DNA from: Pseudoflavonifractor gallinarum
Lineage (GTDB): Bacteria > Bacillota > Clostridia > Oscillospirales > Oscillospiraceae
DNA: 64,000 bases
NCBI RefSeq assembly: GCF_014982855.1
Contig: NZ_JADCKF010000005.1
Span: forward strand, 1-64,000
Direction of reading: 5' to 3'
A program made the translations under genes and the position numbers. This document shows, piece after piece, positions 1 to 7,853 of this stretch (positions are counted from its first letter, which is position 1; each line of letters begins with the position of its first letter). The notes below the pieces were generated by a model that had not been told where the DNA came from, did not search any database, and worked only from the letters and a program-made list of their open reading frames with translations.

Positions 1-97
1 GCGGAGCGGGTCACATGGGGAGAGGAGCCGCAAGGGAGCGGACGGAGTTTTCCGCATAAAGCGGGAAACGGAGGAAGCGGACTTTGCGGCGACGACG
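1..97 (+). repeat. Structured intergenic element, family A, copy 1 (cut by window edge)
   Basis: This stretch is identical to positions 174-270 and lacks only the left hairpin arm because the window starts inside it. It carries the family A linkers GGGGAGAGGA, GCAAGGGAGCGGA and GCGGACTTTG and ends in CGACGA just before a copy of the pgk 3' end. It contains no plausible gene. It lies between pgk (off the left edge) and tpiA. The structure is described under copy 2. Confidence 0.75.
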
Positions 98-127
98 CCC
101 GGCGTGGCCTGCCTGCTGGACAAGTAA
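98..127 (+). pseudogene. pgk: Duplicated 3' end of pgk, first visible copy
   Basis: The reading frame gives PGVACLLDK and a TAA stop, the usual carboxyl end of bacterial phosphoglycerate kinase. The gene preceding tpiA in clostridial glycolytic clusters is pgk, so the intact gene should lie just outside the window. The upstream part here is family A element sequence, not pgk, so this is a detached tail and not a functional gene. An identical tail sits at 271-300. Confidence 0.7.
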
Positions 128-145
128 GAAAGTTTCGTGCCGGGC

Positions 146-270
146 AGCTCCCGGGGGACCCCATGTGAGCCCAGCGGAGCGGGTCACATGGGGAGAGGAG
201 CCGCAAGGGAGCGGACGGAGTTTTCCGCATAAAGCGGGAAACGGAGGAAGCGGACTTTGCGGCGACGACG
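146..270 (+). repeat. Structured intergenic element, family A, copy 2
   Basis: The element starts near CAGCTCC and ends in CGACGA. Hairpin 1 pairs CCCCATGTGA (159-168) with TCACATGGGG (184-193) around the conserved loop region GCCCAGCGGAGCGGG. Then follow GAGAGGA and GCAAGGGAGCGGA, a second hairpin pairing GTTTTCCGC with GCGGGAAAC, and GCGGACTTTG. The other copies keep the linkers while both stems change sequence and remain paired. Together with the pgk tail it forms a 173 bp tandem unit. Confidence 0.8.
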
Positions 271-300
271 CCCGGCGTGGCCTGCCTGCTGGACAAGTAA
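271..300 (+). pseudogene. pgk: Duplicated 3' end of pgk, second visible copy
   Basis: This is identical to 98-127 (PGVACLLDK plus TAA). The similarity continues about 20 bp past the stop (AAAGTTTC.TGCCGGGC), so the duplicated segment covers gene end plus 3' flank. Confidence 0.7.
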
Positions 301-359
301 AAAGTTTCATGCCGGGCGGAGTCACCGTCCCCGGCAGGCGTACCACGCCTGAAAAATAG

Positions 360-405
360 CCCATCCCGCCCCGGGTTTTACCCGGGAGGGATGCAGGGCG
401 GGATG
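360..405. terminator. Large stem-loop between pgk and tpiA
   Basis: CCATCCCGCC pairs with GGCGGGATGG, with an inner stem CCCGGG/CCCGGG. No clear T-run follows, so termination of pgk transcription here is only a guess. Otherwise 301-496 shows nothing recognisable. Confidence 0.4.
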
Positions 406-496
406 GTCTGGCCGTCTTCCATGCCCGACCAACCGGATGCTTCGCGGAAAAAACGATGTTTTTGAAAGCAGAAGTGCACTATTTTCGATTTTTCGC

Positions 497-524
497 TTGA
501 CAAGTTTGAAAAATAACGTAAAAT
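497..524 (+). promoter_or_regulatory. Promoter of tpiA
   Basis: TTGACA (497-502), a 16 bp spacer and TAAAAT (519-524) lie in an AT-rich patch about 120 bp upstream of tpiA. tpiA can therefore be transcribed independently of pgk. Confidence 0.65.
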
Positions 525-646
525 AATTGAATTGGGCCGCATGTGTCATCCTGCGCCCCGTTTACCGAGATTTCAGCGGCGTAGTTCTGCAAAAGTCGTT
601 TTGAAACGCCAACGGAAAGAAGCATTTTTGAGGAGGCCAAACAGCC

Positions 647-1420
647 ATGAACAGAAGATACCGCAAGACCATCATCGCCGGCAACTGGAAGATGAACAAG
701 ACCCTCTCCGAGACCCGCGCTTTTGCCGAAGAGCTCAAGCCCCTGCTGGGCAAGCCCAAGTGGTGCGAGGTGGTGCTGTGTGTTCCCTACGTGAACATCC
801 CCGCCGCCGTCCGCCTGTTCAAGGAGTGCCGTGTGGCCATCGGCGCGGAGAACGTTCACTACGAGTCTCACGGCGCCTACACCGGCGAGGTCTCCGCGGA
901 AATGCTCAAGGAGCTGGGCGTGAAGTATGTCATCATCGGCCACTCCGAGCGCCGCAGCTACTACAATGAGACCGATTTCACCGTCAACAAGAAGGTTCAC
1001 GCCGCCCTGGAGGCCGGCCTGTACCCCATCGTGTGCGTGGGCGAGAGCCTGGAGCAGCGTGAGCTGGGCGTGACCATGGACCTGATCTCCTATCAGGTGA
1101 AGGCCGCGCTGGCCGGCGTGCCCGCCGAGAAGATGCGCCATGTGGTCATCGCCTATGAGCCCCTGTGGGCCATCGGAACCGGCAAGACCGCCACGGCCGA
1201 GCAGGCCGGCGAGGTGTGCGAGTCCATCCGCGCCGTCATCCGCAAGCTCTACGGCGCCCGCGTGGCCCGCTCCGTGACCATCCAGTACGGCGGCTCCATG
1301 AACGCCAAGAACGCCCACGAGCTGCTGGCTCAGCCCGACGTGGACGGCGGCCTCATCGGCGGCGCTGCCCTGAAGGCCCCCGACTTCGTACAGATCGTCA
1401 ACGCTGCCAACCAGGAGTAA
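647..1420 (+). CDS. tpiA: Triose-phosphate isomerase
   Basis: This cytosolic glycolytic enzyme interconverts dihydroxyacetone phosphate and glyceraldehyde 3-phosphate. The 257-residue product has the family's usual length. It shows the amino-terminal motif GNWKMN with the substrate-binding lysine (residue 15), the catalytic histidine in GHSERR (residue 99), the catalytic glutamate in YEPLWAIGTGK (residue 171) and the phosphate-binding loop YGGS. The start is the ATG preceded by GAGGAGG. It follows pgk and precedes gpmI and eno, the common clostridial order for lower glycolysis. Its own promoter lies upstream. Unlike its three neighbours, its 3' end is not duplicated. Confidence 0.97.
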   Translation: MNRRYRKTIIAGNWKMNKTLSETRAFAEELKPLLGKPKWCEVVLCVPYVNIPAAVRLFKECRVAIGAENVHYESHGAYTGEVSAEMLKELGVKYVIIGHSERRSYYNETDFTVNKKVHAALEAGLYPIVCVGESLEQRELGVTMDLISYQVKAALAGVPAEKMRHVVIAYEPLWAIGTGKTATAEQAGEVCESIRAVIRKLYGARVARSVTIQYGGSMNAKNAHELLAQPDVDGGLIGGAALKAPDFVQIVNAANQE

Positions 1421-1505
1421 GCCTGCGGCGGCGGGCGGACCCGTCCTCCAAGGAGGGCCCAGAACGCGCCGCTCTTCTTCATTTTGTCAGAACCGAGGTT
1501 TATCT

Positions 1506-3026
1506 ATGAGTAAAACGCCGACTACCCTCATCATTATGGACGGATTTGGCCTGACCGATGTGGAAAAGGGCAACGCCATCACCAACGCCCGCACGCCCAA
1601 CCTGGACCGGATCTTTGCCTCCTGCCCGGGGTGCAAACTCTCGGCCTCCGGCCTGGACGTGGGCCTGCCCGAGGGGCAGATGGGCAACAGTGAGGTGGGC
1701 CACACCAACATCGGTGCGGGCCGGGTGGTCTTCCAGGACCTGCCCCGGATCACCAAAGCCATTCAGGACGGGTCTTTCTTTGAGAACACCGCCTATCTGG
1801 AGGCCATGGGGGACTGCAAAGAGCGCAACAGCGCCCTGCACCTCATGGGTCTGCTCTCCGACGGCGGCGTACACAGCCACATCACCCATCTCTTCGCCCT
1901 GCTGGAGATGGCCAAGCGCCAGGGCCTGAGCAAGGTCTATATCCACTGCTTCCTGGACGGCCGGGACGTGCCCCCCGCTTCGGGCAAGGGCTATGTGGAG
2001 CAGCTGGTGGCCAAGTGCAAGGAGCTGGGCATCGGCCAGGTGGCCACCGTCATGGGCCGGTTCTACGCCATGGACCGGGATAAGCGCTGGGAGCGAGTCC
2101 AGCGGGCCTACAACGCCATGGCCAATGGGGACGCCCCCTTCTGCGCCGACCCGGTGGAGGCCGTTCAGAAGTCCTACGATGCCGGGGTGACCGACGAGTT
2201 TGTGGAGCCCGTGGTCTGCACCAAGGGCGCCACGGTGAACGAGGGCGACTCCATCATCTTCTTCAACTTCCGCCCCGACCGTGCCCGGGAGATCACCCGC
2301 TGCTTCGTGGACAGCGCCTTCGGCGATGTGGAGCGCAAGCGGGGCTTCCTGCCCGTCACCTATGTGTGCACCACCGAGTATGACGCCACCATGCCCAATG
2401 TGTCGGTGGCTTTCCCCCACAAGGAGCTCCAGAATATCTTTGGAGAGTATATCAGCAAGCTGGGCCTCACCCAGCTGCGCATCGCCGAGACCGAGAAGTA
2501 CGCCCATGTGACCTTCTTCTTCAACGGCGGCGCCGAGCAGGTCTTCCCCGGGGAGGACCGGGTGCTCATCGCCTCTCCCAAGGTGGCCACCTATGACCTC
2601 AAGCCCGACATGAGCGCCCACGAGGTGGCCGACGAGGCCGTCAAGCGCATCGAGAGCGGCAACTATGACGTCATCATCCTCAACTTCGCCAACTGCGACA
2701 TGGTGGGCCACACCGGCGTGTACGAGGCCGCTCGCCTGGCCGTGGAAGCGGTGGACGAGTGCGTCAACCAGGTGGTGGAGGCCACCTCCCGGATGGGCGG
2801 CGTGACCCTCATCACCGCCGACCACGGCAACGCCGAGCGGATGCTGGACGCCGACGGCTCCACCCCCTATACCGCCCATACCACCAATCTGGTGCCCTTC
2901 TATATCGTGGGCGCCGATGTGAAGCTGCGGGACGGCCGCCTGGCCGACATCGCCCCCACCATGCTGGATCTCATGGGCCTGGAAAAGCCCGCTGAGATGG
3001 ACGGCGAAACTCTCATTGAGAATTAA
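1506..3026 (+). CDS. gpmI: 2,3-bisphosphoglycerate-independent phosphoglycerate mutase
   Basis: This cytosolic, manganese-dependent enzyme interconverts 3- and 2-phosphoglycerate. The 506-residue product matches the family. It has the alkaline-phosphatase-superfamily metal aspartate in MDGFG (residue 12), the phosphorylated serine in GQMGNSEVGHTNIG (residue 62), the central phosphoglycerate-binding insert, and the C-terminal metal site TADHGNAE. The start follows a weak GAGG site 85 bp after tpiA. The last 48 bp, encoding LEKPAEMDGETLIEN and the stop, recur 94 bp downstream with three synonymous differences. Confidence 0.97.
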   Translation: MSKTPTTLIIMDGFGLTDVEKGNAITNARTPNLDRIFASCPGCKLSASGLDVGLPEGQMGNSEVGHTNIGAGRVVFQDLPRITKAIQDGSFFENTAYLEAMGDCKERNSALHLMGLLSDGGVHSHITHLFALLEMAKRQGLSKVYIHCFLDGRDVPPASGKGYVEQLVAKCKELGIGQVATVMGRFYAMDRDKRWERVQRAYNAMANGDAPFCADPVEAVQKSYDAGVTDEFVEPVVCTKGATVNEGDSIIFFNFRPDRAREITRCFVDSAFGDVERKRGFLPVTYVCTTEYDATMPNVSVAFPHKELQNIFGEYISKLGLTQLRIAETEKYAHVTFFFNGGAEQVFPGEDRVLIASPKVATYDLKPDMSAHEVADEAVKRIESGNYDVIILNFANCDMVGHTGVYEAARLAVEAVDECVNQVVEATSRMGGVTLITADHGNAERMLDADGSTPYTAHTTNLVPFYIVGADVKLRDGRLADIAPTMLDLMGLEKPAEMDGETLIEN

Positions 3027-3039
3027 GGGCGTTTCCAGG

Positions 3040-3120
3040 CCCACCCCATGCCGGGGCAATTCACTTGTCCCGGCAGATGCAAAGAGACGGGGTCCCCATG
3101 CGGCCTGCCGCATGGGGAAT
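3040..3120. repeat. Hairpin-rich spacer between the two gpmI ends
   Basis: About 80 bp separate the real gpmI end from its duplicate. The spacer folds into two hairpins: TGCCGGGGCA with TGTCCCGGCA, and CCCCATGCGG with CCGCATGGGG. It lacks the family A linker sequences, so it is a different insert in an equivalent position. Confidence 0.5.
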
Positions 3121-3168
3121 CTGGAAAAGCCCGCTGAGATGGACGGCGAGACTCTGATTGAGAACTAA
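3121..3168 (+). pseudogene. gpmI: Duplicated 3' end of gpmI
   Basis: These 48 bp repeat 2979-3026 and encode the same 15 residues plus stop. Three differences (GAA/GAG, CTC/CTG, AAT/AAC) are all synonymous. Similarity extends past the stop (GGRCG.TTTCC). No start codon or ribosome binding site precedes it, so it is a detached tail. From here to eno (3169-3333) I see only GC-rich inverted repeats and the eno ribosome binding site. Confidence 0.85.
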
Positions 3169-4635
<1,467 letters not shown>

Positions 4636-4650
4636 GGTAATAAAGGAATA

Positions 4651-4689
4651 AGAGGCCGCCGGCAGTTGCCGGCGGCCTCGTTCTATATG
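4651..4689 (+). terminator. eno terminator, proximal copy
   Basis: GAGGCCGCCGGC pairs with GCCGGCGGCCTC, followed by TTCTATATG. The same hairpin with the same downstream bases recurs at 5154-5193, and only the loop differs (AGTT versus AAATA). Confidence 0.75.
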
Positions 4690-4693
4690 TCGC

Positions 4694-4819
4694 CCAGCTC
4701 CGGGGTACCCCGGCCGGGCCCAGCGAAGCGGGCCGGCTGGGGAAGAGGAAACGCAAGGGAGCGGATGGAGGGATGCCCATACCTGGGCGTCCCGAGTGGA
4801 GCGGACTTTGCGGCGACGA
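4694..4819 (+). repeat. Structured intergenic element, family A, copy 3
   Basis: The layout matches copy 2 but both stems differ. Hairpin 1 pairs CCCCGGCCGG (4708-4717) with CCGGCTGGGG (4733-4742) around GCCCAGCGAAGCGGG. Linkers GAAGAGGA and GCAAGGGAGCGGA follow. Hairpin 2 pairs GGGATGCCCA with TGGGCGTCCC. The copy ends GCGGACTTTG...CGACGA and is followed at once by the eno tail copy. Confidence 0.8.
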
Positions 4820-4872
4820 GGGCGACGTGGCGCAGTACCTGGGCAAGGACGCTTTCTTCAACCTGAAGTAAG
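4820..4872 (+). pseudogene. eno: Duplicated 3' end of eno
   Basis: This is an exact 53 bp repeat of 4584-4636, covering the last 16 codons of eno (from [10 protein letters not shown] onward), the stop and one further base. It has no start signal. Confidence 0.9.
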
Positions 4873-5153
4873 ACGGAAGCGCGGAGCCGTTGTGAGCAGG
4901 GCGGATGGACTGGAGCGAGGGCGAAAAACCAAAAGACTGCGAAGCAGGCTTTGTTTTGAACCCGAGACGGAGGGAAGCCGCCCGTCGCGAACAGGCAAAG
5001 CGTGACAAAATCAGAGCGCTGAAGTCCCGGAGCAGGCGCACAGGGGACCGCGGAGGCAAAAAAGCAGTTTGGCCTTTGGCCAAAGGTGTTTTTTGCGGAG
5101 CGGTTCACAGTGTGCCGTTGCGGAGGGACGGGAAGCGTGACAAGGAAATAACA
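4873..5153. other. Insert B inside the duplicated eno 3' region
   Basis: This segment of about 270 bp lies between the duplicated eno stop and the second eno terminator. The native eno stop is followed almost directly by AAAGGAATAAGAGGCC, and the same bases (AAGGAAATAACAAGAGGCC) resume at about 5141. B therefore appears inserted into the second copy. It has short inverted repeats such as TTTGGCC/GGCCAAA. A reading frame across it is rich in Arg and Lys and has no ribosome binding site, so I do not call a gene. It shares no clear sequence with families A or C. Confidence 0.5.
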
Positions 5154-5193
5154 AGAGGCCGCCGGCAAATAGCCGGCGGCCTCGTTCTATATG
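5154..5193 (+). terminator. eno terminator, distal copy
   Basis: This is a near-exact duplicate of the hairpin at 4651-4689, including the trailing TTCTATATG. Confidence 0.75.
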
Positions 5194-5254
5194 CGGGGTT
5201 TTTCAGGTTCAGCAAGGTACACCGTTTTATTTTTGAGACCTTCTAAAAAGTTTT

Positions 5255-5282
5255 TTGACATAGAAAAGTGTATTATTATACA
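5255..5282 (+). promoter_or_regulatory. Possible distal promoter of the permease gene
   Basis: TTGACA, a 16 bp spacer and TATACA lie in an AT-rich region. It would give a leader of about 230 nt. I see no purine riboswitch core in that leader. Confidence 0.4.
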
Positions 5283-5403
5283 GGAATATTTTCATAATTT
5301 GCCATTCTGGTCTGGGGAGAGGACAGAACGGGAGGCGACGGAGAACAACTTTGGTAGAATCCACAGACTTTAGAAATCTCTATAAAAAAGTTTTTCTATG
5401 AAG

Positions 5404-5433
5404 TTGACACATTTACCAAAAAAGTCTTATAAT
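5404..5433 (+). promoter_or_regulatory. Main promoter of the permease gene
   Basis: TTGACA (5404-5409), an 18 bp spacer and a perfect TATAAT (5428-5433) lie about 80 bp before the start codon. Confidence 0.75.
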
Positions 5434-5520
5434 CTCTATAGGAGTTTTGGAGAGAGATAATATACTCCAACCTCCCAAATTGAAAGATGCAGATCACTGC
5501 AAGGAGAGGAGACATTTTCT

Positions 5521-6879
5521 ATGTCCACAGGAACGAAAGAGACAAGCCGTTCTCTGTATGTCTTCGACAGCAAACCTCCCATTCGCAAAGCGCTGCCGAT
5601 TTCACTGCAACACATCATGGCCATGTTCTTGGGAACCGTCACGGTGCCCATCGTCGTGGCCGGCGCGGCCGGAGCGGATCCGGCCACCAAGACCCTGATG
5701 ATCCAGTACTCCCTGATGATGTCCGCTCTGGCCACCCTGATCCAGGCCTTCCCCCTGGGACCGGTCGGCTCCAAGCTGCCCATCATCTTCTGCGCGGGCT
5801 TTACCTGCGTGCCCGTGTTTACCCCCATCGCGACTCAGTACGGCCTGGCGGGCGCCTTCGGTGCACAGATCCTGTGCGCGGTGGTGACCATTCTGCTGGG
5901 TTTCTGCGTTGGAAAGCTCCATAAGTTCTTCCCCACCGTGGTGACCGGTACCATCATCCTGGCCATCGGTCTGTCCCTCTATCCCATCGCCCTGAAGTAC
6001 ATGGCCGGCAACGCCAGCTCCCCCAGCTACGGCCAGCTCAATAACTGGATCGTGGCCTTCATCACCCTGGCCGCCGTGCTGATCTTCAACCTGCTGGGCA
6101 AGGGTGTGGTCAAGATGGCCTCCATTCTCCTGGGCGCCGTGGTGGGCTACATCGTGGCCGTCTGCATGGGCATGGTGAGCTTTGACGGCGTGATCTCCGC
6201 CGGTTGGATCGCCATTCCCAAGCCCTTCTTCTTCGGCGCTCCGGTCTTTGACGTGTCCATGGTGCTCCCCGTGGTCCTGATCACCGTGGTCAACGTGATG
6301 CAGTCCGTGGGCGACATGACCGGCACCACCGTGGGCGGCTTTGACCGGGAGCCCACCAGCAAGGAGCTGACCGGCGGCGTGCTGGCCTCCGGCCTTGCAA
6401 CCCTGCTGGGCGCCGTGTTCGGCGTGCCCGCCGTGTCCTCTTACAGCCAGAACGTGGGCATCGTCTCCATGAACAAGGTGGTCAGCCGCCGGGTCATCAC
6501 CGTGGCCTCCGTCATCATGCTGGCCCTGGGCGTGGTGCCCAAGTTCAGTGCCCTGGTGTCCACCCTGCCCGCCCCCGTCATCGGCGGCGGCACCCTGATC
6601 GTGTTCGGCATGATCACCCTCACCGGCCTCAAGCTGGTGACCAGCGAGCCCCTCACCGCCCGCAACAGCACCATCGTGGGTGTGTCCATCGCCCTGGCCA
6701 TGGGCCTGTCCACCCTGGAGGGTACTCAGGCTCTGGAGAACTTCCCCAGCCTGGTCCAGACCCTGCTGACCAAGCCCGTGGTGGTGGCCGGCGTCATGTC
6801 CTTTGTCCTCAACCTCATCGCTCCCAACAAGACCGTGGAGGAAGAGGCCAAGGAGCGCGCCGAGCTGGACGCCAAGTAA
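5521..6879 (+). CDS. NCS2 family nucleobase permease (xanthine/uracil type)
   Basis: This is a cytoplasmic-membrane proton symporter for a purine or pyrimidine base. The 452-residue product has about 14 hydrophobic segments. It shows the NCS2 hallmarks QHIMAMFLGTV near the amino end, a central GDMTGTT...FDREPT region, and the substrate-site motif SYSQNVGIVSMNKVVSRR. The start follows AAGGAGAGGAGA. It has its own promoter and a terminator at 6899-6931, so it is monocistronic, but the next gene is uridine kinase, which suggests nucleobase and nucleoside salvage. Xanthine versus uracil specificity cannot be decided by eye; the QNVG context resembles PbuX/UacT proteins. Confidence 0.88.
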   Translation: MSTGTKETSRSLYVFDSKPPIRKALPISLQHIMAMFLGTVTVPIVVAGAAGADPATKTLMIQYSLMMSALATLIQAFPLGPVGSKLPIIFCAGFTCVPVFTPIATQYGLAGAFGAQILCAVVTILLGFCVGKLHKFFPTVVTGTIILAIGLSLYPIALKYMAGNASSPSYGQLNNWIVAFITLAAVLIFNLLGKGVVKMASILLGAVVGYIVAVCMGMVSFDGVISAGWIAIPKPFFFGAPVFDVSMVLPVVLITVVNVMQSVGDMTGTTVGGFDREPTSKELTGGVLASGLATLLGAVFGVPAVSSYSQNVGIVSMNKVVSRRVITVASVIMLALGVVPKFSALVSTLPAPVIGGGTLIVFGMITLTGLKLVTSEPLTARNSTIVGVSIALAMGLSTLEGTQALENFPSLVQTLLTKPVVVAGVMSFVLNLIAPNKTVEEEAKERAELDAK

Positions 6880-6898
6880 TCCATTCTCTGTATCCGGA

Positions 6899-6931
6899 GC
6901 GGCCGGGACCTTTTGGGTCCCGGCCGCTTTT
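6899..6931 (+). terminator. Terminator of the permease gene
   Basis: GCGGCCGGGACC pairs with GGGTCCCGGCCGC around TTTT, followed by TTTT. Confidence 0.85.
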
Positions 6932-6946
6932 GCGTGTGTCCGAGCC

Positions 6947-6975
6947 TTGCGCCACGGGGCGAAATTTGATATAAT
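6947..6975 (+). promoter_or_regulatory. Promoter of udk
   Basis: TTGCGC, a 17 bp spacer and TATAAT (6970-6975) lie about 30 bp before the udk start. Confidence 0.65.
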
Positions 6976-7006
6976 CTCGGGGATAAAACGGAACGGAGGA
7001 GCAGCT

Positions 7007-7624
7007 ATGGACACCATGATCATCGGCATCGCCGGGGGGACCGGTTCCGGTAAGACCACCCTGACCCGGCGGCTCAAGGAGCGCTTCGGAGGGCACGTGA
7101 GCGTGCTCTATCACGACAACTACTACAAACAGCACGACGACATGCCCTTTGAGGAGCGCTGCAAGCTCAACTACGACCACCCGGACGCCTTTGACACCGA
7201 CCGGATGATCCAGGATATCCAGGCCCTGCGCCGGGGAGAGACCGTCCACTGCCCCACCTATGACTATACCGTCCACAACCGCTCCGCCGAGACGGTGGAG
7301 GTGCATCCCACCAAGGTCATCCTCATCGAGGGCATCCTCATCTTCGAGAACAAAGAGCTGCGGGACCTGATGGACATCAAGATCTTTGTGGACACCGATG
7401 CGGACGTGCGCATCCTCCGGCGCATCCTGCGGGACGTGAAGGAGCGGGGCCGCTCCCTGGACTCGGTGGTGGAGCAGTATCTGACCACGGTCAAGCCCAT
7501 GCACGAGCAGTTTGTGGAGCCCTCCAAGCGCTGCGCCGACATCATCGTGCTGGAGGGCGGCCACAACATCGTGGCCCTGGACATGATCATCGAGCGCATC
7601 CGCAGCCACGTGGAGCAGGACTGA
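7007..7624 (+). CDS. udk: Uridine kinase
   Basis: This enzyme phosphorylates uridine and cytidine to their monophosphates in pyrimidine salvage. The 205-residue cytosolic protein opens with the P-loop GIAGGTGSGKTT, followed by the uridine kinase motifs YHDNYYKQHDDMPF and NYDHPDAFD, then the lid segment RRILRDVKERGR. Length and motifs fit Udk better than phosphoribulokinase. The start is the ATG after CGGAGGA; a longer in-frame extension overlaps the promoter and is rejected. It has its own promoter and a short GC hairpin plus TTTTTT after the stop. Confidence 0.93.
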   Translation: MDTMIIGIAGGTGSGKTTLTRRLKERFGGHVSVLYHDNYYKQHDDMPFEERCKLNYDHPDAFDTDRMIQDIQALRRGETVHCPTYDYTVHNRSAETVEVHPTKVILIEGILIFENKELRDLMDIKIFVDTDADVRILRRILRDVKERGRSLDSVVEQYLTTVKPMHEQFVEPSKRCADIIVLEGGHNIVALDMIIERIRSHVEQD

Positions 7625-7651
7625 GCGGGGATCGATCCGCGGTTTTTTGGG
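7625..7651 (+). terminator. Probable udk terminator
   Basis: GCGGGGATC and GATCCGC form a short stem next to the stop, followed by GGTTTTTT. Confidence 0.5.
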
Positions 7652-7677
7652 CAGAATTTCATCGGATCTACACCCCT

Positions 7678-7707
7678 GGGGCGCCGGTACACGGGTACCG
7701 GCGCCCC
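7678..7707. other. Perfect GC-rich hairpin
   Basis: GGGGCGCCGGTAC and GTACCGGCGCCCC are 13 bp perfect arms around a 4-base loop. No T-run follows. It lies between udk and the next promoter and could be a backup terminator. Confidence 0.5.
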
Positions 7708-7796
7708 GCTGTATGGCGGAACAAGCACCATTGCCCGGAGAGAAGGGAGAAATACGCCGAAATTGGAGGCACACCCTATACAGGGCGGTATGGGTG

Positions 7797-7805
7797 TGGT
7801 ATAAT
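7797..7805 (+). promoter_or_regulatory. Extended -10 promoter
   Basis: TGGTATAAT is an extended -10 box about 50 bp before the DUF1846 gene. No convincing -35 box is seen. Confidence 0.6.
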
Positions 7806-7853
7806 ACGCACTTGAATTTGAAAAAATCAGAATAGAGAGGGGAATGTCTGATT

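Noticed and set aside
146-270. Family A as a group II intron or an IS200/IS605-type element
   Set aside because: It has no domain V-like hairpin, no reverse transcriptase and no TnpA/TnpB gene. Its length and linkers match nothing I know, so I left it unclassified.
1-300. CRISPR-like tandem repeat
   Set aside because: The unit is 173 bp and contains a gene end plus a structured element; there are no short repeats with variable spacers.
1500-3113. Long open frame on the minus strand opposite gpmI, and many similar ones (for example opposite the genes at 23.7-25.7, 29.7-31.6 and 49.8-51.9 kb)
   Set aside because: These are mirror frames of GC-rich coding sequence. They show His/Gly/Val- or Arg/Pro-rich composition, no ribosome sites and no family motifs.
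3040-3120. Spacer at gpmI as a fifth family A copy
   Set aside because: It has two hairpins but none of the conserved linker blocks.
4905-5246. Small Arg/Lys-rich open frame in insert B
   Set aside because: It has no ribosome binding site, crosses the duplicated terminator and has shadow-like composition.
5283-5520. Purine or xanthine riboswitch in the permease leader
   Set aside because: I could not find the purine-aptamer core or a terminator/antiterminator pair; only promoters are convincing.
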